Shown: in pieces, positions 21,348 through 32,899 of the stretch
Layout: each line of letters opens with the position of its first letter
Numbering within the stretch: the stretch's first letter is position 1
NCBI GenBank assembly: GCA_023935145.1
Contig: CM043700.1
Location: 1,496,001-1,560,000 of the forward strand
DNA: 64,000 nucleotides
Origin: Bretschneidera sinensis
Lineage: Eukaryota; Streptophyta; Magnoliopsida; Brassicales; Akaniaceae
Direction of reading: 5' to 3'
Notes under the pieces: generated by a model
Database searches by the model: none
What the model saw: only the letters and a program-made list of their open reading frames with translations
Told to the model about the DNA's origin: nothing
Position numbers and translations under genes: made by a program

Positions 21348-22574
21348 TGTCACAGGGTTACTTGTCGACATCGAATTTTTTGCCTTGTGATGGCGCTAGC
21401 TTCCCCTAAAACTAGCCAGCCAACTCAACACACCCACAATCACAAGTGCACACAAGTGTTTATGGGCAATTGCCCCTTTCTTTGTTTTATTGATACTCAC
21501 ACAATTTACAAAGAATGAGCCTAAGACTTACAAGACAAAGAGCTACTAGAACAACTTCTCTCTATAGAAGTGTTTCTCTCTCTAGCACTCTTTCTCTCAC
21601 TCTTATTTGAGCTCCCTGAATGAATTGCTGAAATGAATGAATTGCCTTCGCCGTTTATAGCCACCAGGTGACACCTCCACCTGCTAGTTTTTAGGAGCAC
21701 ATTTTGATCATGGTCATGATCAACCCACTAACAAGGTAACCACCCACTACCATCTCCCACATTTTGCATATGTAGATTGACTTTGGTCAATCCGCACACT
21801 AGACTGGGTCATCCTCGTGGGCCACTTGCATCCTGCAATGCCAGCCCGTTTGTGCAAGGCCTGCTTAGCTCAGCCCGCTACCTGACTTGGTCCAGCTTTG
21901 CTTAGCCTGCCAATTGTTTTGGTCCGGTCCGTGGATTTTCTTGGCTGCTTGGCTCGTGCCAAAGCCAGCCCACATCCGTTAAATTGATCGGGTCCATATG
22001 TTTTCCACTAGACCAGCTCAAAGACTCGCTCCTAAAGTCCGTTTGCCCATAACAAGCCCGCCTCAAAAGCTCCATTTTGACAGCCTGTTTATATGATCCA
22101 AGCCTATCTCAAGTGCTTTCCTTTGGCCCAATGTCTGCACACAGCCCGCATGCTTTGTGCCCAACTTCACTGTTCATCGCACAAGCCTACTGTCTGCTTC
22201 ATTCCAACCCACACTTGGCATGGATCAATTAACCTCTCTGTCGGGTGATTTCCCAATAGATCATGGCTAACATTGGTTCAAGGACTTAACACTTAGCCTG
22301 GATCCGTTTACCTTGTGCACAACCCACTTGTCTTGCGCACCGCACACTTGTCTTGCACACAGCCCACTTGACTTGCGCACAACCAACTTGTCTTGTGCAC
22401 AGCCAACTTGTCTTGCGCACAGCCCACTGTCTTGCGCACCATCCCGACTAACACTTAGCCTAGATTCATTTACCTTCCTCATTTGGCATGTCTTCTTCAT
22501 GCCCGTGGCTAACATGGGCGCAAAGTCACCGCATGTTGCCCCTTTTGCACCTCCGCGACTTTAAGGTGGTAACA
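21348..22574 (-). repeat. Gypsy 5' LTR (upper copy), 1,227 bp
   Basis: Same ends as the lower LTR, but only five full units of the 20-bp repeat (about 22,313-22,440). It also carries small insertions of its own (for example around 21,580-21,640). Confidence 0.88.
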
Positions 22575-23612
22575 CTTACCTTTCCCCATTTTTTTTACGG
22601 GGACCTTTCAAATTTAGTTTGGTAATTAAACTTAGGTGATTAATTTAATATTGAATCAAAGAGTTAATGTTATGATAATCGCTTTCTTAGAGGTGTTCAA
22701 TCACCCTTAATTGACAGGTGGCGACTCTATTTATTTTTCAAGTTGATACCGTAGTATCTTTCCCCTTAAAGAGAAAAATAAAAAATGAATTTGTCTTTTA
22801 ATATCTTAAAATCTCTTTTCCCTTATAATCTTTAAAATAGTATGTTTTCTCAAAACAAAAAAAAAACAATGGCAAGGACATGCACAAACCAAAAAAATAA
22901 ATCAAAATGAGATGAGATCCTGAATAAAAACAAAACATGACTTGAAATCAAACAACCAAACATTTAAATTGTACAATTTAAGACATTCTCTTGAATATGA
23001 ATTAAATCAATTTTAATAACTCAGGTGACTCACTAAAAATTTCTTAGTTTATTTCTTTTTATTCATCTAGATGCAATTATAAATGCAGACCATATCAAAT
23101 AAAAGCTAAACACAGAACAATAAGCCATCAAGCCTTCAACACTGGATTAAAATAATAATTCAATTGAAGGTCTTATACTCTTGGCGCTAAAAATCATGCA
23201 TTAACTGAAGAATTTCTCAAGAAATCCCGTTGGATGCATCAATAATTCTACAACCCAATCAAACCGGTTCCATTTTTAGCTTAATTTAAAAATTAATTAA
23301 AATATATTATATAAAAAAATATTTTATCCCCCATTCTTAACGTAAACACGTACAAGTAATTTTTTAAGTGCATTATTTTTAAATATTATTATTTTAATTA
23401 ATTGCATACGTGTGTTTTTGTTTTATTTACTTTTTTTTTTACAAAAATGGACTATACAATGGGATGTAGACTTTTTCATTTTTATCCTTTTTATCTTTGA
23501 TATTATTGGGATTTGATTCCTGATCTCTTATATAAACAAACAACTTTATCGATCTACCAACCAAGCTAGATGACACCTATCATACATGTGCCTTCAATTG
23601 TTACTCTCACAC
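22575..23612. other. AT-rich intergenic DNA
   Basis: No gene. GACAGGTGGCGACTC at about 22,717 resembles sequence often seen at the start of plant gypsy internal regions, but nothing around it supports an element. A tRNA-like head lies at 23,505-23,576 (separate entry). Confidence 0.4.
23505..23576 (-). mobile_element. tRNA-like SINE head
   Basis: On the minus strand, TAGCTTGGTTGGTAGA matches box A well and GGAATCAAATCCC resembles box B, at tRNA-like spacing. Acceptor and anticodon stems do not pair, so it is not a working tRNA gene. Downstream on the minus strand comes an A-rich tail. Target duplications were not found. Confidence 0.45.
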
Positions 23613-23615
23613 TTA

Positions 23616-24775
23616 TACTCCGTTTGGTTGTGTTAATGGAATTAATGTTGGAATCCGATTACATTGTTTGATTAGAACATAGAAAAAAACCATTGAATTA
23701 AAGCTAGAATCGATTACATTGTTTAGTTAACATGTTCATATTACTGGAATAAAATCAAATTGATTAAAATGTGTTTGAGAATAAAATGTATATAAAATTA
23801 ATCATATTAATTAATATATTATATTATATTAATTTATTTATATTGAACATATTATTTTATATTTATTTATTATTTACTTATTACTTATTAATAATTTATA
23901 ATTTTATCACATAATTATCTCATATTGGTTAATTATATTTGTATTATTATTTATATATTATATTATATTTTTACTATAATAATATTATGTTTTATTCATA
24001 TATATTTATTATTTTACGATATTTAATATTTTTCATGATATTTAATATTATTACTATTTTATTATTCTATCATATTATTTACTATCATAATATTATATTA
24101 TTTAACTATCTTATATTTAGTTAATTATATTATTTTCGAATATTTAGTACTATATCAATATTTAATTATATTCTATTTTTATTAATTATTAGTCATATAT
24201 TACTATATTTTATTATTGAATTATATTATTTATTACAACAATATTATATTATTTTATGATTTTTGTCTAGTATTATTTTAGTATTTAATTATGTTTCTGA
24301 ATATTTATTAATTAATTTAATTTTTGATAATATATTTTATATTAATTAATTATTACTAATATAATATTATTATATATATTATTTTTATTAAATTGTATTA
24401 TTTACTAAAATGATATTATCTTATTGTTTTATTATATTTTCAAATATTTGTTAGCATATTTATATTTTTTAGTTTTTAATAATATATTGGTATTTATTAA
24501 TTTTTATTAATATATTATTATTTATTATAATAATATTTGTTATAATATTATATTAATATTTAGTTATATTTGTGAATTCAAGATGAATTAAAGTTGTAAT
24601 GTAATATCCATTACACTCCTTTAAAAGTGTAATTCTCATTACAATATTTTGGTGTAATGTACTTTACAATATAGTATTCATTACAATAATTTTAAACCAA
24701 TCAAACAACATGATGATCATTAAAAAATGAATGAATATTCCATTACAACTTTGATTACTACAACGAAACGGAGCA
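23616..24775. mobile_element. Non-autonomous DNA transposon, PIF/Harbinger-like, 1,160 bp and very AT-rich
   Basis: The left end TACTCCGTTTGGTTGTG and right end (reverse complement) TGCTCCGTTTCGTTGTA are inverted and match at 14 of 17 positions. A TTA triplet flanks each end exactly (23,613-23,615 and 24,776-24,778), the target size of PIF/Harbinger elements. The interior is almost pure A/T with TATTATTAT-like runs and no coding capacity; small ORFs there are compositional. Inner sequence near both ends also shares ATTACA/TGTAAT motifs. Confidence 0.72.
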
Positions 24776-24778
24776 TTA

Positions 24779-25330
24779 GTAATTTAAGAGTGTGCCATAA
24801 ACACGTTTCATTAAGTTATTATTAATTTGAATTATTTTTTTATTCATTTTTATTTCTTTTTCATAACACCATCACTTTGTTAAATAAAAAAAGAAGGTAA
24901 AATATTTGTCATAAAATACTTTCCCATTTTTTACAAGTATCAGCAAAATTGATAACAAAATATAATTTTATACGAGTACAAGTTAGGAGTAATTATCTTG
25001 GTGTTTAATGTGTTATATAGGTGTTAATTATGACTCATGAGCCCGCGACCAACCCAAACTGTTGGGTTTAGAATTTTTGAACCCAAACTCAATCCAACCT
25101 GTTGGTTTGATCCTAATGAACAATAAATCAACTTTGACAAGATGGTACATAAGCTACAGCTGATCATCCACGTAACCAACTCATTTCTTTGTAAACTTAG
25201 GAGAGAGAGAGAGAGCCAAGAAAATAAATTATAGTTTTTCTTCTCTCTTACATCTAATTCGCAAAAATAAAAATAATATAAAAGGCGTGTTTAGGGTTTT
25301 GAGATTTCTCAAGATCCTTCGCTGATTGAT
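24779..25330 (+). promoter_or_regulatory. Upstream region and 5' UTR of DRE2
   Basis: AT-rich, with a (GA)n run at about 25,201-25,215, a frequent core-promoter feature in plants. The leader AGGGTTTTGAGATTTCTC lies near 25,292. No clear TATA box. No other gene. Confidence 0.5.
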
Positions 25331-28300
25331 ATGGTGAGTTTCTTTTTTTCATTTTCTTTTTAGTTCTTATTTTAAAAAATGTGATAGATCAGCTATATCT
25401 GATCTATGGCTAATGCAATGATTTCTGTTTCACAATTTTTTTTGTTAAGTTTATGGAGTTATAAATTGTGTTAAACAACGTAAACAGAAGTATTTTTTTG
25501 ATACAAGTGAAGTTGTGTTATACATTAACAGAATTAAGAATTGAAGTTTTTCCGGTTGTTAATTTATTCATCTCGTCGATATATTCTCCATTTTCTTACA
25601 TTTTGCATACAAGTAATAAATTATCTGCTGTGCAGCCCATTTGAAATGTCATTGGGCGGATTTTTCTGCCTCTTATATTTGAGTAATTTAGATATGAGAA
25701 TTATAATTACTCAATCGCATTTTTTTTTCAGTATTTTTGGTGTTTATTCAATCTTTGTTCTATCATCGTGTAAAGAATGATTTGTGGGTCCTTCTGTAGC
25801 TTTTTAGGTTTGCAAGAAGATAGTATTTAGATTCACGATAATTGATTTTGGGTGTTATTATTTGTTTAGTCATTTCGTTTGATTTGTGTTTTAAGCATAT
25901 AAAAGTTAGTTTGCTTTTTGCTTTTTATTCTTCAATCAAATATTTGTTGGAGTTGTGAGTTTTGGGAATACTGAGGGTCAGGGACGACCTTTTGTTTCAG
26001 TTCCGTATAGATTTTTTTTTCTTATATTTTGTGATTTTGAAGCTTTAGTTGTTGGGTTTGTTCTTTCAACATAGTTTTGGTCAGTCGTTTTTTGTTTTGT
26101 TTTGTTGTTTTTCTCCTACTTTGTGCAAAATTTTGGTTCTAAAGGCAAGTAATGGCATTCCATGCTTTTCTGTTTGTAGTTAAATGTTTACTGTCATATG
26201 CTAAGAACCCACTTGATTTGTTACCTTTGCAGGATTCCAGAGCAGTGCAGACGACTGCACTGGGACTAACTGATGATGCAGTTCTACCTGTTAGCACAGT
26301 TCTGAATGTGATTAAGGATTTTGGGAAGGAAGGGCTTGAGCAGTGTGATCCTCAAATTATCACGCAAGCGTCTTCGCTAAGTAATTTTTTTGTCCTTTAT
26401 ATTCATTGTCTTTATGCCTCCCATTGTGAGAATGATTTTTTCTCTACTATAAAATTCAGAAGATATTTTCTCAGTGTTTTCCTGTTATCTCTGTATGTTA
26501 TGTATACTTGTTTGCAAAGGTTATTAGGACATTTCCATCTTAGGGTTGACAGTTAATATTACACACAAATGCTCGTGCATGTTTAGTAATCTTTGGATTT
26601 AACACAGATTGTATATATTCTGGTTATGTCTCTTCTTTGGAAGGGCTGGGGCTGGAAGTATTAGGGTTATACAGCTAGATTTGTGGGAGAAGGGTTAAAA
26701 TTTGTAGACTAATTATGGCTTAAATAGGGAGGTCTGATTTCTGTACAGAACAATTTTCTAAAATTTGGGGCACCAGTTAATATATGTTTTTGGTCAATTC
26801 AGGGTTTGAGTTTTCAAGAAAAGTCAAGTTTTAAGGTTCTGTCAAGACTTAAGAGGCTGTGAGCGGTGTATGAGAATGGTACTTAGGCTGGTGCTGATGA
26901 TATTTTTTGGATATTCGGGTTGAGTGGTAACCAGCTAAGAGAAGAAGAAGGTTGGCTTCAAGTAATTATAGTTTGTGGATCTAGAAAAGGAAATAGTGTA
27001 TTGTTATGAAAGCAAAGAAATTAAGAGCAGTGCAGAAGTAAATTAGAGAAGGAAATAGTATACCTAAGCAAAGAGATTAAGAACAGTGCAGAAGTAAATT
27101 AGAAGGATGGTGAAGAGAGGGAGGGTATAAGTTATGCTGGCTTTTGTTTATGACTTACTAGCCCTTCCATGAAATAAAAATAACTACCTTCTGAGTATTC
27201 TGTTTGATTTCTATTTTTTTTATAACCCAGAAACTTCTATGACCAGACCCACTTTGGACTTGGCCCTACAGGCCCAAACTGGGGGGAGGATAGCACGTCG
27301 GCCCCCTGACGCGGACTCCCACATTCTGTTTGATTTCTATTAGCTTTTGAACGTGGGCATGCTTTAGTCTTTCTTCTTAAATCTACCTATCTATCTATAA
27401 TCTTGATATATTGCTTGTTGTTGGTCTATGGCAGATCAGCTACCTGTGGAGTCTACCTCTGTAGATGTTGCCATTTCCATCTGTAGCTCACCGGAATTTC
27501 CTAGTGATCAATTGTTTGGGGATATCTTAAGAGTTCTGAAGCCTGGTGGGACAATCATTGTGTACAAGAATTTGCAGGCTGATACTGGAGAAGCAGATAA
27601 GGTTGATAATTGTGTGGTTTGTGACGGGATGGAATCATTTTTTTTTTCTCTTTTTTTTTTTGGTAAGACATCTAATGGGAGTCCTCTTGCAGGGAATCTC
27701 TGCTCTTCAGCGCAGGTTAGTGTTGGCTGGATTTCTAGAAGCACAATCTCTTGAACCAAAATCAGTTTTACCATCTAAAGTAAATCTGTCTTTTGGGGTA
27801 AGTTATCTGTTGTTTCTGAAAATATGTTTAATCTATCTACTTTTGTTTCTTTGGTGTTTTGTATTCTTATGATGAATGTGGTGTGAAAATATTTGCAAGT
27901 GAACAAAATCGCAACAAGTAGTAAAGTTTTAAAGAAAAAAGTGTCGAACCCACAAGGACTAATTATGCTATTGAGTATTGAAGTTTACCAAATTATTTAC
28001 TATTTGGAAATAAAACCGAAATTTTAAAGACTTATCACCTAAATTAAATTAAAGTGCTTGACAAAAATAAATTAAAAGAAAAGAGAATAAAACTTAAGGT
28101 TGTAAAGATAATAAAAATAAATCTAGAGTTTTTGATTTCACCTAGCTAATCCCACACAATTTATTATTCCTTGTTATGAAATTCCAATTTTTCAAGTTGA
28201 TGAAAAATAAATGCCTTAATTATTCAATGTTTTCTCTCGAATAACATTAGAAATATCTCCACCTAATAATTCATCATATCTCTATGTAAATTAAATTATT

Positions 28301-30426
28301 TGAAGATTCATTAAGTTCTTTGGATTTTTTTTTAATCTAAAATCACACTAGTCGCGGTAAAGTATCTTTATCTTTCGCTCAACTAATGGTGTTTAATCTT
28401 AAAAGCTTCTAATCACAAATCACCTCTCGGTTTCATTATGATTCAATAAATCAAACAATAATTGGCCAGAAAATTGTAAGCAATAAGATCAAGGATAAAC
28501 ACTCAACATAAAAAAAACTTGAAATAAAATAATTTGGAATTTAAATTGTGAGTTCAAAGCTAAACTACATCAAAGCTCTAGAAAAATAAAATTAGTTCAT
28601 AACAAATATGAAATCAATCATGTTCTTATTAGAATGCATAAAAAGAAAACTAAAGAGGAGAATAAAACTCTTTTGCTCAAAATAAGTTGATGAAACATTC
28701 AGGATTGTTGATGATCTCTCTTTATTGAGACTTGACAGCCACCCTCCTTCTTTTCTCTCTTTATTCTTTTGTCTAGGAAAAATCTGTTGTGTTTTCAAGG
28801 CAAGGGCAGCCGGCCCTATATAGGCAAACTCCTAAAAAAGAAAAGGAAAGTACAATGACACTACTCCTAGGAAAAAGAAAGACACTGAAATGGAAAATAC
28901 TTTTACTGCTAGGAAAACATGAAATAGGAAAGTAACTAAAAGGAAATATAACACAAAATAGGAAAAAATGTTGCCTAGGAAAAGGAAAGACACTGAAATG
29001 GGAAATACTTCTACTACTAAGAAAATATGAAATAGAAAAGTAATTAAAAGAAAATATAACACAAAATAGGAAAAAGTGCGGCACAAGCAAATAAAATAAA
29101 TAAATAATAAATAAAATCAAAAGAAATAAAGGAAAACTAACTATTTTAATAAGTAAAAGAGTAATAAAAATCATGTAAAAATTACACTTATCAGAATGAA
29201 AGAGCTGTAACCAAGTATTTTTTTTATTAATTTTCTTTCTACTGCTGTTTATGTAAGATGCTTGAACCAAGAAATATCTTTTGATGTGCACAACTTTTCA
29301 AGCTTCAGCTCTCCATGACAATCTTGTCATCTCATTCTTCATGTTATGATAATCAATTTATTTTTGTTAATTGAAGTTTCACAGTTGAAGTTGTATTGCT
29401 TCTTCATTTGTAGGTTAAGGCTAACAAACCTTCTTGGAAGACTGGATCATCCTTTGCTATTAAGAAGCCTGCAAAGGTTTTATTTAAATTTCAGGTGGAT
29501 GATGATTCAGATTTGATAGATGAAGATTCTCTCTTAACTGAAGAGGATTTGAAGAAACCTCAGCTGCCACTTGGTAAAGATAGCAGGATCTCATACTTCT
29601 TGGTGTTAACCCTCTTCTATTAGAGATTTCTTGTTATTTTCATTTCAATAAACAAAATATGTTTGTGCAGTTGGTGATTGTGAAGTTGGAAGCACTAGGA
29701 AAGCTTGCAAGAACTGCACTTGTGGGAGGACTGAGGAAGAGGAGAAAGTACAGAAGTTGGGACTGACTATGGATCAGCTGAGTAATCCTCAATCGGCATG
29801 TGGCAATGTATGTGCTGTTTCATTGTTTGTTAACTTCTTTTGGTTTCTAATTAGATATGCCCTCTTTAAATGGCATATTGGTCCTTGGTTAAGATTATTG
29901 TTAACAATAATTTAATATGATCGCTACGTTAGTCGAGTTCTATAAACTATAAGGGAGTGACAAGTACAGCAGGGTGAAATGGAAAAGAGAAAGAAAGGAA
30001 AAGAAAAAGTTTGACAGGGTAAACTTTTGCTGCAGTGTGCTTATATAGCTTTCCGTAGTTATTTTTTAATTGTAATAAGCAACTCAGTAACATTGATACT
30101 TGCGGTTTCCCTAAGCCATTTCGTTCTGTTGAAGCCAGTGGGTGATATCATAGGGCATCATATGTGATATTGCCTTCTGGACGCCAGATTAATTCAAAAC
30201 ATCAAAATCACCCCGCATTTGAATAATGCATGTGATCCTTCATGCAAACGCTTGTTTTTTTATCAGTTTATCTATATTCATTTTTCGTACTCTGGAATTA
30301 TGGTTGCATGCAGTGTGGACTAGGAGATGCTTTCCGCTGCAGCACGTGTCCTTACAAGGGTCTCCCAGCATTCAAACTGGGTGAGAAGGTAATTGAATAA
30401 ATTATACTACCATCTGTTTCCCTGAT

Positions 30427-30471
<45 letters not shown>

Positions 30472-30574
30472 TAACATCTATAAGTTAATATTTCAATGTA
30501 AAGGAAAGTATAAATGAGCAAAACTCTTCATGCAGGTATCACTACCTGGGAACTTTCTCGCGGCTGACATTTAA
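25331..30574 (+). CDS. DRE2: Anamorsin homologue DRE2, cytosolic Fe-S cluster assembly factor
   Basis: Eight coding exons: 25,331-25,333, 26,233-26,380, 27,435-27,601, 27,693-27,797, 29,414-29,573, 29,671-29,807, 30,314-30,388, 30,536-30,574; 277 residues. DRE2 receives electrons from the diflavin reductase TAH18/ATR3 for cytosolic Fe-S cluster assembly. The N-terminal half is a methyltransferase-like fold that has lost the SAM site (ILRVLKPGG at about 85-93). The linker holds a conserved acidic stretch (DLIDEDSLL, 174-182). The C-terminal domain has Cys198, 207, 210, 212 (first cluster site) and the twin CX2C pairs Cys238/241 and 249/252 (second site), then [14 protein letters not shown]. 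All cluster ligands are present. Exon 1 contributes only the ATG codon. Intron 2 and intron 4 contain retroelement insertions. Confidence 0.95.
27216..27322 (-). mobile_element. 107-bp retroposed insert with perfect 19-bp target duplication (DRE2 intron 2)
   Basis: ATTCTGTTTGATTTCTATT occurs at 27,197-27,215 and again at 27,323-27,341, flanking a 107-bp GC-rich insert. On the minus strand the insert ends in TTATAAAAAA, an A-tail. A long target duplication plus a 3' A-tail indicate insertion by LINE machinery, so it is a SINE or a truncated retrotranscript. No clear box A/B remains. Confidence 0.85.
27870..29193. mobile_element. 1.3-kb insertion with TG...CA ends in DRE2 intron 4 (possible solo LTR)
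   Basis: The block starts TGATGAATGT and ends ACACTTATCA; the ends are imperfect inverted repeats (8 of 10). Internally it reads TGTCGAACCCACAAGGACT near 27,943, a motif I associate with dispersed plant repeats. No coding potential; the long minus-strand ORF inside is repeat-derived. No target duplication is visible, so a solo LTR is a guess. It accounts for most of this 1.6-kb intron. Confidence 0.5.
28868..29083. repeat. 108-bp tandem duplication inside the intron 4 insertion
   Basis: Two adjacent copies start TAGGAAAA at 28,868 and 28,976. They match over about 105 bp with roughly ten substitutions. Confidence 0.85.
30430..30471 (+). repeat. (CT)n microsatellite in DRE2 intron 7
   Basis: About 20 CT units with one interruption (TATC), 40 bp downstream of the exon 7 donor. 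It is probably length-variable between individuals and may serve as part of a pyrimidine-rich intron tract. Confidence 0.9.
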
Positions 30575-32899
30575 GTGTGAAGTAGGTGGTGGATCTTTTC
30601 ATCATGGATTTGCGATTTTACATTCCATAGGATAGGTTCTGCTACTGGATTGCCTTTGTTTGGGCTTTTAGTTTGTTCGTTGTTTACTGATTCAATGTCA
30701 AGTGGGCACGCTGCTGTGGTCCAAAACTATGTTTGATCAAATAAATTAATGATTTTTTAGGGGATTATAATTCTTTCAAAAACATTCATGTTTTCGTATT
30801 TTAGGGGATTATAATTCTTTCAAAAATAAAATTAAAATCGAACTTTATTATTGAATAAAACTCTTGTATAAGACCAATTATATCAACTTTTTAACTATAA
30901 GTTATCATATTAGTGTATGATTTAGTTCATTTTTCATCAGTTTTGTATAAAAAAAATTAGAATTTAGATTGAAATAAAAAATTTATCAGGGCGAATTGAT
31001 TTTTTCTTTTGTAACTTTCAATTTTCATTGATATATTAATTGTGATGTAAAAGTAAAATTTTTGAGTGGAATCTTAACCTCATAAAAATTATGTGACTTT
31101 TTTTTTTATTAATAGTGATGTGTATTAAATTTATTTTAACTCTTTACATATTTTTACGTTTTACTCTCTTTGTATTCTATCCAAACTTAACTTTTTCGTT
31201 TTCTTCATCTCTCTCATTTTCAACTCACATCTTTCTCGTTTTTTTTATCTCTCTTATCTTCAACTCATTTTGATTCTCTCTTTCTCTGTTTATATTTCAG
31301 CTTAATTTATCAACATTAACATATTGTTTCATCACATAGAAGAGTAGATCAATACACTCGTAGCGCGTGTTAAGATGCTAATTACTATTATTAATCCAAA
31401 ACTACCCTATAAAATTCCCAAGAAACCAATGCATCAGTATGAAGATAAAATTGTAAACAAAATCACTAAATAATTACCCCACATTTTTTTTTTTACTAGA
31501 ATTAGTTTTGTTAAGCTAACTCAGTCTCCCCACTTCCCTTTTCTCTCATACCTCATAACTCCCATCGAACATCTTCCTCTCTCCTTTCTTCTTGTAGTTA
31601 TCACCAACACACTTCATCATTTTCTCTCTTTCTGTCTCCATAATTCTCCGTGCTCTTGGATAAAAAACAGGTAATCAAGTATATTTATTTTAGTTTCATA
31701 ATTGATTTTTTCATCTATGTTCATGTAAATTGCTTTTAATGTTCTTCTTAGTGAAAGAAAAATCTTCCCTAAGTCCAATTAGGTGTTTTACGTGCAAATG
31801 TTGGTAAGTTCATTGTTTCTTTCATTTTTTTTTCTTTTTCAACTTGCGTTTAGTTGAATCAAAAGAGAAGTTTTTGTTTAGCATAATGCCATGAGAGAAA
31901 CATATCACAAGAATCCATTTTATCGTTAAATAATATGAGAAAAAATAAAAAAAAAATATATTTTATTTTCATTTAAATGTGAGATGGACACTTGTCTTAT
32001 GTATCTCTTATGACATTGTGTTAGACAATAATTTTTCGGATTAAAGTATAATGATGTGAGGATTATCTCAAACCATATTTGTTTTCAAGTTTTCAATCTA
32101 TTCATACAAAATACAAGTACTTAATCATTATGACATATTATTCTCTTCTTCATTTATTATTATTTTGTTGTAATGTTAGTTTTTTCTTTTGAAATTTTCC
32201 TTTTCATTATAACATTGATAAGTTGTTTATCTTATCAATTTTAAGGATAAATATAGGGAGAAAATTGAAGTTCAGTGAAAGATATACGTTTAGATGTCAG
32301 TAACAAGATAACTATGGTGTCCCTGGTCTAAAGATCACATGTACTATTGTAACATATGAACTACATATTGACAGACAAGTAAAACTTCATGTTCAGTGAA
32401 CTCATTCTTCAATGAGTATTCACGTACATGTTTTAACGTCTACTATACAAATGACATTGCGATTAGTTACCCTTCTAATTTAGCAAATATAGTATGCACT
32501 AATCTAATTGGATTACTAATGTTCAATTAGTATCCTACAGTTAGAAACATTTAAGAGTAAAGCTTTCGAGAAGATTATGTCTTATAATAATCCTATATCT
32601 ATTACTCCTATTTTATGAACTTAATAATAATAATAATAAAAACAAATATTTATGGTAAATAAAACTTACAATTAAATACGATAACAATATGAGTAATGTT
32701 GTTTTTATAAATACTATTAATTAGAAATACACCAACTACATTGATTCAAACGCAAAGTAAATGGAATATTCAGTATTTAGTGGAGGAATTTTTACTGAGC
32801 CAAAGATTCAATGTTATTGGTTGGCTTCAAAACATATGATAGAACCAACCCACCAGATGGAAACCATCATTTTATAATTTTCAGGCCATCGAGTATCGA
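30575..32899. other. Intergenic DNA between DRE2 and the LIF2-like gene
   Basis: DRE2 3' UTR at the left, then AT-rich DNA. A pyrimidine-rich stretch at 31,520-31,668 followed by AACAG/GTAATC resembles a 5' UTR exon with a donor, but no downstream coding exon follows. ATTTTAGGGGATTATAATTC occurs twice (about 30,756 and 30,801). Nothing else supportable. Confidence 0.4.

Larger units (their letters stand above)
18230..22574 (-). mobile_element. Ty3/gypsy element with gag and protease but most of pol deleted
   Basis: Two LTRs, 18,230-19,496 and 21,348-22,574, begin TGTCACAGGG and end GGTGGTAACA (plus-strand view). They flank 1,851 bp of internal DNA coded on the minus strand. Next to the upper LTR is a primer site reading TTGGTAACAGAGC on the minus strand, related to the tRNA-Met type. 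Flanks are CTTGT (18,225-18,229) and CTTAC (22,575-22,579), an imperfect 5-bp target duplication. The internal region carries gag, zinc knuckle and protease, then only a short N-terminal RT-linker piece (PKLEPGGRV-AYNPYRM) before the 3' LTR. RT, RNase H and integrase are gone, so the element depends on others to move. Confidence 0.9.

Noticed and set aside
28773..29291. 172-codon minus-strand ORF with hydrophobic repeats
   Set aside because: It translates the A/T-rich 108-bp duplicated segment of an intronic insertion, with no family resemblance and heavy low-complexity bias.
31520..31800. Possible 5' UTR exon with donor AACAG/GTAATC for an extra gene
   Set aside because: No coding exon follows in either frame before the LIF2-like gene, and the stretch could be a compositional pyrimidine block.
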